Below are positions 1-13,180 of a stretch of DNA of 64,000 nt, piece by piece. Location: contig PSQN01000002.1 of the NCBI GenBank assembly GCA_002989075.1, forward strand, positions 884,097 to 948,096, in the 5' to 3' direction. A program made the position numbers and the translations under genes. The stretch's first letter is position 1; each line of letters opens with the position of its first letter. Under the pieces are notes generated by a model that made no database searches, was not told where the DNA came from, and saw only the letters and a list, made by a program, of their open reading frames with translations. This DNA is from Arthonia radiata. Taxonomy: Eukaryota > Ascomycota > Arthoniomycetes > Arthoniales > Arthoniaceae.

Positions 1-661
1 CGGCTATTATAACGTAGATTGGGGGGGGGACCTTGGTACTAGGAGATCGACTACCGGCTATATCTTTTTACTCAGAAACGGAGCCCTTAGCTAGAATTCG
101 AAGCTACAAAAAACGGTCGCCTTAAGCTCTTGTGAGGCCGAATATATAGCCCTTAAAGAAGCTATAAAGGAATAGTTATTTATCCGATTAATTGCTATCG
201 AACTGTCCGGGATTTTCGAAGAAAATTCGATTACTACCGTTTTAGCGGGTACTTTTAAAAAGTCTGCGGATAAAAAGACTCGACGGGCTCTAACGCACCA
301 GGCAAGCATATATTTGCCCGGGCAAGCCGGTTAAATTAGACCGGAGACCCTAGTTTTGCCGGTAAAACTATTACTTACCGACAGTAATTTAGCAAAAGAA
401 CTTATAAAAAACCCTATCTTCCGAGCTAAATCTAAGTATATTGATATACAGTATTACTATGTTAGAGAAAACGTTTAGGCAGGTCAAACAGAGCTTAAAT
501 ACGTTTCTACAAAGGAACAATTAGCAGACAGTTTAATAAAACCGATCGACTTAGCTAAAATACTAACGTTTAGAACTTAAATTAGCTTATAATCCGGCTA
601 AAACAACTAGTTAATTAAGAGGGTATATTGAAAATTAACTAACTAGCTAGTTAGCCGGAAC
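1..661 (+). mobile_element. Ty1/Copia retrotransposon remnant, 3' end of pol plus start of its 3' LTR
   Basis: Conceptual translation of the plus strand shows the RNase H end of a Copia polyprotein, including the hallmark SSCEAEYIALKEA near base 130-170 and a typical C-terminal LADSLIKP stretch near 520-545. The purine-rich AAGAGGG at about 617-623 followed by TATTGAAAATTAACT fits a polypurine tract and the start of a 3' LTR at about base 626, with the LTR's initial TG altered. The element enters from outside the window, so only its 3' end is seen. It is an old, heavily RIP-altered fossil with many breaks. The Gypsy element that follows is inserted inside its 3' LTR, so the rest of that LTR should resume after base 7961. 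Confidence 0.8.
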
Positions 662-666
662 CCTTA

Positions 667-1116
667 TATTACGATCTTACTATATTAGGCTAGTACAGGG
701 CTAAGCGCAGCCCGCCTCATTAGAGTATTATATAGCATACCCGATAACTCCGATATAGCGACGTCAGCAACGTCGCTATATCGCAATAGGATCCCGACCA
801 CGCGACAAAAAAAGTATCGGGACCGTCGGACACAGAGGAACATACCTATATACCTTAGACTATATAGCTAAACTAATAGCCGACCCTAGAATAAACTTTA
901 GTCTATTAACTTAATATCTAAATACAAGTTTCTTAACTTTATTTAGGTAACGTACTTTACCTTCTATCTATCTTAGTTAAGCCCCTCTTACCTTCTATAA
1001 TCTATCTCGCCTCTCCTACCTTTTAGTCTCTAGCATACAAGACACTTACTACTAAGGTTAACAAGCATATAAGGCAAGTAAGCCTTAGTTCGGTTCTCTC
1101 AGCGACCGGCGTTATA
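667..1116 (+). repeat. 5' LTR of the Gypsy element
   Basis: 450 bp, collinear with 7507-7956 without any indel that I can see. Its first dinucleotide reads TA rather than TG and its last TA rather than CA, both consistent with RIP-type transitions. It contains a short hairpin around TATAGCGACG...CGTCGCTATA near 757-781. Confidence 0.9.
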
Positions 1117-4100
1117 CTTTAATAGACTCGCTACGAAAGTAGAGAAAGTAGATTAATTATGTCTACTACTTTAGTACCCAACAGCTGCGACGCTACAGAC
1201 AGGTTAGCCAACAGAATAGTTAGCACGAGTAAGATATCGAACGTTAACACTAAGATAGGAAAGAGCTTCTTAGATAAACGTTCTAAAGTTACTTTATTCT
1301 TAATACGCCTAGCCGTATACTTTAGAACTTATAAAGACTAGTTTCTGAACGATACTACTATAGTTCTATTCGCTACCTCTTGTATAGATAGAGATGCTTA
1401 TAAGTAGGTTGAGTATTACTTCGACGATTTCTTATTTACTCCGATAAAGAGTAGGCGCGAGGATACCGATAAGTTCTTCGCTAGCTTTACCTTCTTTTAG
1501 AAGAAGCTTCGTAAAATCTTTAAATAGACCGACGCTGGGCGCGTCGCTATTAGGAAGCTTAGGAACCTTAAACAAATAGAACTAGCAAGCAGGTATACCG
1601 CCGAATTTATATAGTATGCTAATTAAATAGAATAGAATAAGAAACCCCTTATCGAGACCTTTTACGAAGGACTTAAGGATTATATTAAGGAAATAATCTA
1701 TATTCGTAAAGAAAAGTTTAATAATCTCGACAACTTTATATAACGAGCAAAGAAGATCGATAACAGTAACTTCGAAAGATAGATAGAAAAGAAGAGTAAC
1801 CCTACTAACAGGTTCTATAGAGCAAAGAATCGAGCAAACTTACAATAAGACCGAGGCGATCTAATGAAGCTAAATTTTATAAAGCCTCGAGGGAAACTAA
1901 ACAACCAAGAAAGAGAACATAGAATAAAGAATAAGCTATACTTATATTGCGAAAAGCCAGGGCATTAAGTTAAAGAATACCGTTCTAAGAAATAACAGTT
2001 TAACAGTACCGACAGGACCGGGCATAACAATCAATCTTAGAAACCCTATCTCCTACAACAATAGTTTAATATAACTACTCAGATAAAAGAGGATAACGGT
2101 CGCAATAAGGCAATAGAACTACTAGCAGCCTTCTCTAACTACTAGTAGAAGGACCCGACCGAGGGCTACCTTCTCTAAGAATTGAGTCTCCTACAAAAGA
2201 CTACCCAGAACTAGTATAAGTACGTTACTAGACTAACTAAGGAGCAGAAGAATATCTACTGAAATACCTTCTGTAACTAGAAAAACACTCACTAGGTTTC
2301 GTCCAACGAGAAGCACTAAGAGTAGAATTTGTTTAATTTATACAAAAACTAGGATATAGACATTAAGTTATAGTAAGAAATAAAGGAACGACAAATAAAA
2401 CAGGAACAATAAAACTTATAGGACTGAAACAACATTAACCGTACTATTTCGAGACAGTAGATACGAGATACTACTACACCACATAAAATACTATCCTAGA
2501 CTGCGTGCTACAATAATGATTGTACGACCCACGAATCCGACAAATTGGGATTAGGATAGTAGTCAAAGAAACTAATATCCCCGAAACAAGGTTTAATACA
2601 AGAACTAGGCCTTATCCGAGAACGACCTAGGTTACCTTACCTAGAAACTCAAGAGAAATCTAAGAAAGAATAGACTATAGAAGCTAAGTAAGATAGTAGC
2701 TACGATACGTTATAGGCAAGACAACGACTTAAAGACGAAAATATAGATTCTAATGGTATAGAATCCTCGCTTAAGAACGATACTAACTAGAAAGAGCAAA
2801 CTCCAATTCGTTAGGAAGAAATAATATAGAGACTTTGTTAGTTAACCTTCTACAATAGAAAGTTAAGCGCTAATAGAGACATTAACGATATCCCGGGATA
2901 TATTTACTTACGTTTACGACGACTAGTAGACCATCTTATTAGGAGTCTAGAATTATATAGTTAGTACTAATATCTTTAACTAACAATATACAACCTATAG
3001 ATACGACGAGTCTTAACTAGTAATAGTTGTATAATTAAAGTAGAGATCGTAAATAACAAACTAGACGTTATAATAAAAGTAGTACTAGAACACCTTATAT
3101 AGGAATTTTTATAGCAAATTAACCGACAATAGGTTCCAGTACCTAAAATACTCTAGAACGTATACAATTAACAGAAAAAAGACTAGGTCGACTACTTCGA
3201 GGGCAGTAGTACCGGCCCGTCTAACAGTTAGACCCTTTAAGAGTCTAGCTCTACGCGAGCTCGGCTGCCTACGGAATATATCTATACACTCGGGCAACGA
3301 TAAACTACAGAAACATTAAAATTATAATCGATTTAGGCGCAACAGGCAACTTTATCTTAATACGCTGCGTTAAAGAGTACCAGATATAAACATAAAAGAA
3401 GAAATTACCCTACGTACTGTCTAGATTTTAAGGAGTAGAGGGAAGAGTTAACTACGAGACTTCGCTAATAGACATAATAATTAAGGACTATTAGAAAGAA
3501 ATTACTTATAATATTGTAAATATTAACTAGTACTACGCTGTACTAGGTATACCCTAGTTGCAACAATATAATTTAGAAGTAAATTAGAGAACTAAGAAGC
3601 TTCTCTTTACTAGATATAAGTACTCTAGACAAGAGTCGTTCTACAGAATAGATACTCTACAAGCTATTTTTAGTAGTAAAGATAAAGAGCGCGATAAAGA
3701 ACTTACGCGGGTTAGCATTACTATACTCCGACATTTAGATATCCTACGAGAGAAGTTTAACGCAGTATCTCGTCTATAGCTAGCTATACGCAAGTATAAA
3801 TAAGAGATAACTGTACGTCAACGATTCTATACGACGACAAGTACTTAGTTAATTACTAAGATACCCGAGGAATACGATTAATTCCGACATCTATTTAAAG
3901 AAGCTAAGCCGGACTTAGCTCTCTTAGAATATAAACCGTAGGATTACACAATACCTTTATAAAAGGGCAAAACGTTAATATTCGGTCTAATATACTTCCT
4001 ATTAGAAGCAGAAAATTAAGCACTTCGCAACTATCTTAACAAAAATCTTAAGAAAGGATTTATCCGGAAATTAATATTACTAGCCAGATACCCGATACTC

Positions 4101-6749
4101 TTCGTACCAAAGAAGAATAGTAAACTACAACTCTATGTAGATTATAGACAGCTAAACGGGGTAACTATTAAAAACCGATATCCTTTACTATATATCAACG
4201 AAATAACAGACCGGTTGTATAACGCGCAATAGTTCACTAAGTTTAATCTACGAGGAGCCTATAACCTAATCCGTATAAAGAAAGGCGAAGAATAGAAAAC
4301 AGCCTTCTATACTAGACACAGACTTTTTAAGTATTGCGTTATACCCTTTAGGCTAATAAACGCACTAGTATTATTTTAGAAACTAATTAACAACATACTT
4401 AGTAATTACCTAGACATATTTATAACTACTTATCTAGACAATATCCTAGTATACAGCCGTATACTAGAAGAACATAAGAAACATATTAAGAAGGTATTAG
4501 AAAGATTAGCGCGTACCGATTTACGAATCGATATCAAGAAAACCCAGTTTTATTAATAATCCGTCGAATTTCTTAGATTTATAATTACCGAGCACGGTCT
4601 CTAAATAGAAGATTCAAAGATCTAATCCGTTCTAACCTAACCTACACTAAAGAATATAAAACAACTACAATAGTTTCTTAGTTTTGCTAATTACTACAGG
4701 CAATAGATATCTAACTTTAGCCGAATTATAGCACCGCTGTCTCAACAGACAAAGCAATCGACAGAATTCTCCTAGACGTAGAAAGAACAATCAGTATTTA
4801 AAGAGCTTAAGGAAGCTTTTAAGATCGAGCCTATACTAGCAATATTTGACCCTAACCTACCGATTATTATAGAAACAGACGCGTTAGACTATACAATTAG
4901 AGCATATATAAGTTAAAACAACAAAGAAAGAAAACTTAGACCAGTAGCTTTCTACTTAAGAAAGATATTACCTACAGAACAGAACTACGATATTTACAAT
5001 AAAGAGCTTTTAGCTATTATAGCAGCATTCGAAACATAGCGAGCTTACCTAGAAGGAGCAAACTATACGATTATAGTATACATAGACTACAAGAACCTAA
5101 CTTATTTTATAACAACAAAGAAACTTAACCGTAGACAAGTTAGATAGTTAGAAACTATAGCTCTATACAACTTTATTATTACCTACAAGAAGGGTTTCGA
5201 GAACGATAGAGCTGACGCTCTAAGCCGACGACTAGATTACCTTAATAACAAGGAACACGTCGAGCACGCAATATTCTAAGAATATAATAACGAGATTAGA
5301 TACAATCAATTGGCTATAACAACAGAATTTGTTATCGAACTAGACAGCCGAATCTTAGATATTCTAAACGATCCTAAGACCTATTAGGAAAACGAGAAAC
5401 GACACCTAGGATTAACTAAGAACAATAGAGGCTACTACGAATTTTAAAGCAAAATCTACGTCCCAAGGAATCTAATCCGAAACATTATTAGTAACTTCCA
5501 CAATAACCCAACTAAAGGACACAAAGGCATCGATAATACTATAGAAAAGATTACAAGGACCTATTATATCCTAAGAATCCGACACTACGTCGAGGATTAT
5601 ATCCGAGAATACGATATATACGTAAGAACTAAGCACCCGAGGTATTTACTATATAGTGAACTACAACTACTTAAGATACCCGAGAGACTATAGTATATAG
5701 TCTTACTAGACTTTATTACTAAGTTACTAGCCTCTAAGGATCTACTTATAGGAATAGCTTACAACGCTATTCTAGTTATATACAATAAACTAACAAAGTA
5801 CGTGTACTTCGTACCTTACAGAGAAGCTAGCAACTTAAAACAGTTAGTGTATACCTTCCTACAGATTATCTTAGCTAACCACGGTTAACCGCAAAGAATT
5901 GTCTTAGACAGAGACTAAAAATTTGTCTTACGATTTTAGACATCCCTAATACAACAGCTAAAGACAAAACAAAAAATATTAATATTATTCTATCTACAAA
6001 CGGACGGACAGACAGAACGAACAAATTAAACACTTAAACAGTACCTCTGGGCATACATTAACTACCAGCAGAACGACTAGGTATAGTTACTACTAGTAGC
6101 GTAAGCAGCGCACAACGACACTAAAAACGATATAACTAAGATAACTCTATTCTATGTCTTGTATAGCTATTACCCTCTTTAGAGAAGACAACTACACAAT
6201 ACTACCAAAAACAAGACAGCTACACGAATAGCTACAAGTATAAAGACCCTTTACTAGCAGTTAAAGTCTAACAGCGAGTTTATTAACGAACAAACAAGAC
6301 AATAATATAATAAATTAAGAACTACCCTAAATACAAGCATAAAAGAGGGGGAAAGAGCTTACTTGCTTATAAGAAACTTAAAAACTATTAGACCAAGCAA
6401 AAAACTTGACTATACTAAGATAAGACCGTTTAAAATCTTACAGCAATTAAGACCTATAACATTTAAACTTAAACTCTCAAAGATAATAAGGATACATCTT
6501 ATATTCTACGTAGCGCTATTAGAGCTAGCCTACTCTTAAGAAGTAAAACAACTTAACCCAGAAATCCTCTCTGACAATTAAAAACCCGAGTATAAGGTCG
6601 AAACAATTTAAGCCTATAGACAATACCGAGGCAAACAACAATATCTTATAAAGTAGAAAGGATATTTTAAACACGAAAATTAATAGGAACCGGAATAAAA
6701 CCTAATTAACTATAAAGACACTATTCAACGATATTGAGACTAAAATATT

Positions 6750-7490
6750 AATTGGTCGTAGCAGCATTAATACCCTAATCTACTACTTAGTATACCTTAT
6801 CAACACCTAGGTTATCTATAAACAAACCAGCTCACTATATTAGTGGCCTACTACCTAACTTCGGGAACAGATTGTTACAAAAATCTATACTTAGGCTACT
6901 CGGCACCTCTACGATATTACTACCGAATATAGCCGCCAGCCATTCTTCTTTAAACAATATATTATTCTAATTTATTTTGTCCTACGCCTAGATACGCAAC
7001 TTTTTAAGCTTCTTCTCTAAATCTATAACCGCCGCTTTAATAACTTCGCGCTACCTTTTTGCCGTACGAACGACTTCCTTTTCTTCCGATAAACGCTTAC
7101 ATTGCCTCTAGAGAGCATTTAACACCTACAAGTACTAAGAACGAATACTCTAAGCTAAAAAATAAGTTAAATTAATAAGGATAATAAACATAAGATAGAA
7201 ACTAACTATCCTCTAACGACAAATAAACGTTATACGACTTCTTATCGCAAGTATACACAAAATACGATGCCTTCCTAGACTTTAGAACACACTTCTTATC
7301 TAAGTAAGAGTAACAGAAACATAGAGGCATCTCTCGACCACAGACTTCGATAAGGACAGTATTAATCTTAAGCGCTTTATTAGCGCTAAAGACTTTCTTA
7401 ACTTTAGGTATAACGACTTACAGAACTAAATCTACTATAGAAGAACGACAAGGTTTTAATGTCTCTAGAGCCGTCGAGGACGACTAGCCT
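6750..7490 (-). other. Antisense accessory coding trace inside the Gypsy element
   Basis: About 740 bases lie between the chromodomain and the 3' LTR, too many for a simple 3' untranslated region. The minus strand gives a Cys-rich patch (around GREMPLC, near 7310-7340) followed by a charged, helix-like stretch, while the plus strand gives nothing recognisable. I recall Cys-rich plus coiled-coil hypothetical proteins associated with fungal Gypsy elements that look like this, but the match is from memory only. The region is broken like the rest of the fossil. Confidence 0.35.
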
Positions 7491-7506
7491 TAAAGAGGAG
7501 ACCTTG

Positions 7507-7956
7507 TGTTACGATCTTACTATATTAGGCTAGTACAGGGCTGAGCGCAGCCCGCCTTATTAGAGCATTATACAGTATACCCGATAACTTCGATATAGCG
7601 ACGTTAGTAACGTCGCTATATCGCAATAGGATTCCGACTACGCAACAAAGAAAGTATCGGGACCGTCGGACACAGAGAAATATACTTATATACCTTAGAC
7701 TATATAGCTAGACTAATAACCGACCTTAGAATAAACTTTAGTCTATTAACTTAATATCTAAATACAAGTTTCTTAACTCTATTTAGGTAACGTACTTTAC
7801 CTTCTATCTATCTTAGTTAAGCCCCTCTTACCTTCTATAATCTGTCTCGCCTCTCCTACCTTTTAGTCTTTAGCACACAAGACACCTACCACCAAGGTCG
7901 ACAAGCACACAAGGCAAGTAAGCCTTAGTTCGGTTCTCCCAGCGACCGGCGTTACA
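7507..7956 (+). repeat. 3' LTR of the Gypsy element
   Basis: 450 bp copy of 667-1116, keeping the canonical TG...CA ends. By eye the two LTRs differ at about 30 positions, all transitions, which is the RIP signature. It is followed directly by the CCTTA target duplication. Confidence 0.9.
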
Positions 7957-7961
7957 CCTTA

Positions 7962-8999
7962 AGAGCCTAGAGTATTAAATAGATTCTACTAGCTATCTCG
8001 GCTTAAAATAGAATAAGCCTTTTACCTAAAGGATCGGGTCTAGTAGCCCGGGCCTAGAACAAAAAAAAGTATTGTACGACCCGTTCTAGATAGCTGGCCC
8101 GTAGTTTAAGACAATACAAAATAAACTTAGAGACTAATAGTTTTAGATAGACAGAATTACTATCTTGTGCGGTAAGTTATAGGTTATCTAGCCTCTATTA
8201 AAAGAATAGATATTTAGTAAGTCTTATACAGACTACTAAACTTAGATATATAAGTTAGAATCTCTCTAGAGAATTTTAGCTAATAAGACAGACAATATAA
8301 TAACAGCTTCTCCTTGCTACTAAGTATTGTACCTATATTAAGTCTAAGTATTGTACTAGTCTTAAGCTAGTCTCGTCTTTCTACTCTTTGTAGTAGTATC
8401 CTTCTTCTTTCCTATATTATTTTTAACAATCATAATAATTATTTCTAGATACTAAATTTTTTTTTATAAAATTTACTTTTAATAAAATTAACAGTAAGTT
8501 TAATAGCTTATAAATAAATTAAAATCTTATTAATATATATATAGTATTTTTTTAAAAAATACTATAAATAATAATATTATTAAAATAAACTAATATAAAT
8601 TAATTAAGTATATTGATAAAGTAATTATTTATAAACTACTATTATATAGCTAAAATATTCAATAATCTAAAAAGTATTATTTTATACTTATAGTTATTTA
8701 TTATATTATAAAGATTATTAAATATTTATCTTTTAGAATTACTATATAAAGATAGTAAGAAACTTAATAAATATTAATGTTAAAAAACTATTAAACTTTA
8801 ATTATTTAAAAAAGTATTTTTTAATTAATAAAAAAATAGTTATAATTAAATAGCTAGTTAAAACTTTAATAGTTTATATATAAATATAAATTATCTTTTA
8901 GCTTATAAATAAAAAGAATAAAAAAAGTATACTAAAAAAAAGTATACTAAAAAAAACTAAATTTATTTTATTTTTAACTATAAAATATTTAAATATAGT
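7962..8999. other. RIP-altered DNA, probably continuing the interrupted Copia LTR and then AT-rich spacer
   Basis: The first 450 or so bases keep moderate GC patches (for example GGATCGGGTCTAG near 8031), like the Copia fragment at the window start, then composition drops to very AT-rich from about 8440. Because the Gypsy element duplicated CCTTA on insertion into the Copia LTR, the rest of that LTR should begin here. Its end cannot be placed because no second Copia LTR is in the window. I see no gene. Confidence 0.5.
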
Positions 9000-9450
9000 T
9001 GTAACGCGGGTCGCTGAAAGAACTAAACTAAGGCTTACTTACCTTATATACTTATCGACCTTAATAGTAGGTATCTTATATACTAGAGACTAAAAGATAG
9101 AGGAAGCAAGATAGATTATAAAAAGTAAGAGAGACTTAATTAAGATAGATAAAAAGTAAAGTATATTATTTAAATATAGTTAAGAAACTTATATTAAAAA
9201 TATTAAGTTAATAAATTAAAGTTTGTTTTAAGAATAACTATTAGTTTAGCTATATAGTTTAAGATATATAAGTAGGTTCCTTTATGTTTAACGGTTGCAA
9301 TAGCTTCTCTGTCGCGCTATCGGAATTCTATTACGATATAGCGACGTTACCGATCTCGCTATATTAGAGTTATTAGGTATCCTATATAATGCTCTAATAA
9401 GGCTAGCTGCGCTTAGTCTTGTATTAGCTAGATATAGTAAGATCGTAATA
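9000..9450 (-). repeat. Solo LTR of the same Gypsy family, inverted
   Basis: This is the reverse complement of the 450 bp Gypsy LTR: it opens with TGTAACGC (reverse of GCGTTACA) and closes with GTAAGATCGTAATA (reverse of the LTR start, last base pair altered). It is flanked by a perfect 5 bp duplication ATAGT at 8995-8999 and 9451-9455, so it is an independent insertion reduced to a solo LTR by recombination. It is visibly more AT-shifted than the two LTRs of the full element, implying either greater age or more rounds of RIP. Confidence 0.88.
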
Positions 9451-12400
9451 ATAGTCTTTAGTTAAATTAGCTTTCTTATTAAATATTTAATAAGAAAGTT
9501 TAATTTAAAGTAAAACTATATCTTTTTTTTTAGCTTTAATATAATATTCTATAGTTAGTAAAATAAAAGCTTACTTAATTAAATTTTTTAAAAGTATTAG
9601 TAAATTTAGTAAATTTAAATAAAAGTGCTATAGCTAAATTAAACTTAATTATAGTTTATTTTTATTAATAGTTCTCTATATTTTTTATTAATAATTAAAA
9701 AACTTTAGTATTCTTTTAATAGATAGTAGTCTTAAATATAGTAGTATTAATAGTAAATATTAAAGTATTTTATTAGCTTTTTTAATAAAAATATTATAGA
9801 AGCTTTTAGCTAAATAATAGCTATTATTATTTAAATAGTTAAAATATTAGATATAGTAAAAAAGTAGTAGTATAAAAAATAATAATAATTTTTATTAAAT
9901 TTTTTATTTAGTTTAAAATTAAATTAATTATTTTATCTAGTAGTTTTTTTAATAGCTCTAACTTAATAGCATATAGATATATAAATAGATTTAATTTATA
10001 ATTATAGCTAGTAAAATTAATAATTAAAGAAACAAAATTAAGTTTTACTTTATATATTTAGCTCTAGTAGTAATCTAAGATTACTATAATACTTAGTAAA
10101 TTAGCTATATAGAACTATGTTTTAAAAATATAATAGTTATAAACTACTATTAGAATAAATAAGCTTTAACTAATAATTTTATTAAATTAACTATTTTAAC
10201 TAATAAAGTATTGTAAAGTTAAAAGCTAGTATAGAGAAATATTTAAATTATAGTAATTTTTATTTATAATAGTAGAGTCTATAATAGTAAAGAAGATAAA
10301 ACTAGAGTTAAGTATTATTTAGTAAAAAAGAAGAAGTTTACTAAATAGTATTATAACTTATATATTTAGTAAAATAGACTTATTAGAACTATCTTTAAAA
10401 ATTTGTTTAATAAAGAATATATTAATTATCTTAAACTCTTTATCAATGGATCTAGAGGTAAGAATAGTTATAAATATTTTTTATTCTAGTTAGATCTCTT
10501 TAGTAATTAAAATATTCTATTAAAGAGACTATTTTCTAAGTTTTTCTTAGTATTAAAGTAGTTATAAGATAGATACCTCTTTTATTAATACTTAAAATAT
10601 ATTAGTCTACTAATATTTAAGATACTAGAGCTAGTAGTTATATATAGACTAAATAAAGAGTAATTAGTAGAGAAAATAATAACTAATAAGGTTAAGACTC
10701 TAGTTAAAATAGTTGACTACCTAGCTAGATAGTAAGTTCTACTAGTAGTCTATAGATAGTTATAAAATTAAGACATATTTAGTATTCTACTTTATATTCT
10801 TAGTAATAAACTTAAGCTACTTAATAAAGTAGCTAACTAAAACTAAGGTAAACTTAGTAACCTTTACTTTAAACTTATTAAAAAATTTTAATCAAAGATT
10901 TTAATACTAGTAGCTAATAGAAATCCAGATAGTCTAAATAAAATACTAAAACTCAATAATAAACTTAGAAAATAAAGTATTATACTAGTTAAGATTATTA
11001 TACTAAATCTTAGTAGTAATAGTCTTAAAACTATTAGTATAGATATTATTAAGAAGCTTAAAAAGTATTTTAATAGTAATAATAGAATTATTATTAATTA
11101 TATACTTGCAAATATAAAATACTAGATTATTTTTAAGACTAAAAAGAATATAAGTATTATACTTATACTTAATAATCTATATATTACTATAAATCTATAA
11201 TCTTATTTATATTATATACTTTTAGATATTATATTAAATACTAAACTTCTTTTTAAAGATTTAAGAGTTTAGTAGATAGTAAAAGTACTAAAGTAGAATA
11301 AAGAGAGTAATAAAAGATAATAGACTAGTATTTTAATAGAACTAACTCTATAGAATAAATTTTTTTTTAGCTTGTCTTCTAACTTAAAAATACTATTATA
11401 TCTAATATTTATTAGATTAAAAATTTCTATCTAAACAATATTTAATTAATTAGTAAAATTCTTAATAGTATTCTTTTAAGTCTAATTAAACTTACTCTAA
11501 TTAGTTTATATTTACTTAAAGTTTATTTTAAGAGTTTTAAACTAGTTTTAGAGAGTATTATAAATATTAAGTTTAGTATTCTATTTAGTATATTCTTTAG
11601 CTAATATAAGAATAGTAGCCTTAATAGTAGAAAAATTATTATTAAATAAAATAATAATCTATTTTTTATTCTTAGTATATTAAAGTCTATTAACTAGTCT
11701 AGTAATAGACTTTTTAGTTAAAATAATTAAACCTTAGTAGAGCTAAACTAGTAGTAAAGGTATAAATAAGTTTTTAGCTATAGTAGTAAACTATTTTTTT
11801 TTCTTTATATAAAAGATAGAGTAATTAGTAATATTAAATACTATAGTAAGATATTCTAGTAGATAATATAGTCTCTAGAATTAAAAGTAGAGGTTAATAG
11901 ATATAGTAGCTTTTAAGTAGAGTAGAGTAAGATATTTACTTACTAATAGATTAAGATATTATTTTTAAGTTCTAATAGAGAAATAGATAATTTTGCTAGT
12001 AGTTCTTAGATAGGCTATTAAGTATAGCTTAAACTAAAAAAAAAAGAGAGTCTTCATAATAATAAAATAAGTAGAGCTAGGGTAGAATTAGATAGTACTA
12101 AAGGCTTAGAATTATAAAAACTATAGAATAAAAACTATTGAAAGGATTTAATTAGAAGTTTATATATATTACTAAGCTAATATTCTTAACTATCTAATCT
12201 AGAAATATTTAAAATTATCTAGTTAGAAAGGTAGAAAGCTAGCTAAGCTAAGTTGAATTTATAATTATAGTAATTAAACTCTACTATAGCTTAACTACTC
12301 TAATTCAAGACTTTAATACTTAAAATATACTTTATAGCTAATAACCCTACTACTAAGTAGTTCTCTATAGTCTATAATATAAGTTTACTATTCTTATTAA

Positions 12401-13180
12401 TATTAATAATATTATTTGAGCTAGAACCCTTCTTAGTAACTATTATTATAACTCTACTATATAATTTTTATTTAATATCTATAATAGTACTACTAACCTA
12501 GATATATATTAAATTCTAATAATAGGCTCTATTAAACTTTATTAATAGAATCTTCTATATATAACTAAATTTAATTAAAACTAGACTTAGCTATCCAAAG
12601 AACTCTCTCTATAATATATCTTAGTTTTAACTTTATCTATAAGGTATTAATCTAGAATAATTAATAGATAGCTAAAGAGTAGTATTATAATCATAAATTA
12701 AGCTTAGTTTAGTTAGCTCTCTACCTTTCTAACTAGATAATTTTAGATATTTCCAGATTAGATAGTTAAAAATATTAGCTTAGTAATATATATAAACTTT
12801 TAACTAAATCTTTCTAATAGTTCTTATTCTATAGTCTTTATAATTCTAAGCCTTTAGTACTATCTAATACTACTCTAATTCTACTTATCTTAAGTAGATA
12901 GTAAAAAAAGTAAAGTATAATATATTTACTAGATAATAGATAAATAACTAAGAAGTAAAAAAAGAAAATAGATATATATCTCTATATACTAGATACCTCT
13001 AGACTAATCTAGATCTAGAGCTACTTTAATACTAAAGTAAGCCTAAAAACTATTACTTATTTATAACTATTATTTTTACTCTTATTTAGTATAGTATATT
13101 AACTACTATATATACTATCTAGGAAATAAATTTAGAATCTCTAATTTATTATAATTTCTTCTATCCTACAGTACCAACAG
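9451..13180. other. Extremely AT-rich, RIP-exhausted block
   Basis: The stretch is dominated by TA, TTA and AGTA words with almost no CG or CA/TG, as left by repeated RIP of duplicated DNA. Neither strand has a coding frame of useful length. It is presumably one or more old transposons, but no transposase, reverse transcriptase or other domain survives well enough for me to name a family. It contains the inverted repeat listed separately. Confidence 0.7.
12067..12888. repeat. Large imperfect inverted repeat, two arms of about 245 bp around a 325 bp spacer
   Basis: The sequence from about 12067 to 12313 matches the reverse complement of about 12640 to 12888. Shared blocks include TAAAGGCTTAGAATTATAAA against TTTATAATTCTAAGCCTTTA, and ATTATCTAGTTAGAAAGGTAGA against its reverse complement near 12730. 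Mismatches are mostly transitions. It could be a foldback or MITE-like element, or two copies of one repeat in head-to-head orientation. No target duplication is obvious at the outer ends. Confidence 0.75.

Larger units (their letters stand above)
667..7956 (+). mobile_element. Ty3/Gypsy chromovirus, complete in outline but broken by RIP
   Basis: Two 450 bp direct LTRs bound a 7.3 kb element flanked by a perfect 5 bp target duplication, CCTTA at 662-666 and 7957-7961. In order on the plus strand I see a gag region (from about 1150), an aspartic protease core IDLGATGNF (about 3330), reverse transcriptase with an LYVDYRQLN block (about 4130) and a TYLDNILVYS block (about 4430), RNase H (about 4860), integrase with a zinc-binding-type H..H region (about 5490) and a chromodomain (about 6580-6720). 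That order defines a chromovirus. A purine tract AAAGAGGAGA precedes the 3' LTR. It is a fossil with dozens of breaks spread over its length. Equal LTR lengths and an intact target duplication suggest a fairly recent insertion, although RIP makes LTR divergence useless as a clock. Confidence 0.9.

Noticed and set aside
1159-1341. Stand-alone 60-residue gene
   Set aside because: It lies in the gag region of the Gypsy fossil just after its 5' LTR and is part of that element.
9451-13180. Naming the AT-rich block as a specific DNA transposon or LINE
   Set aside because: I looked on both strands for transposase or reverse transcriptase motifs and found none strong enough to assign a family.
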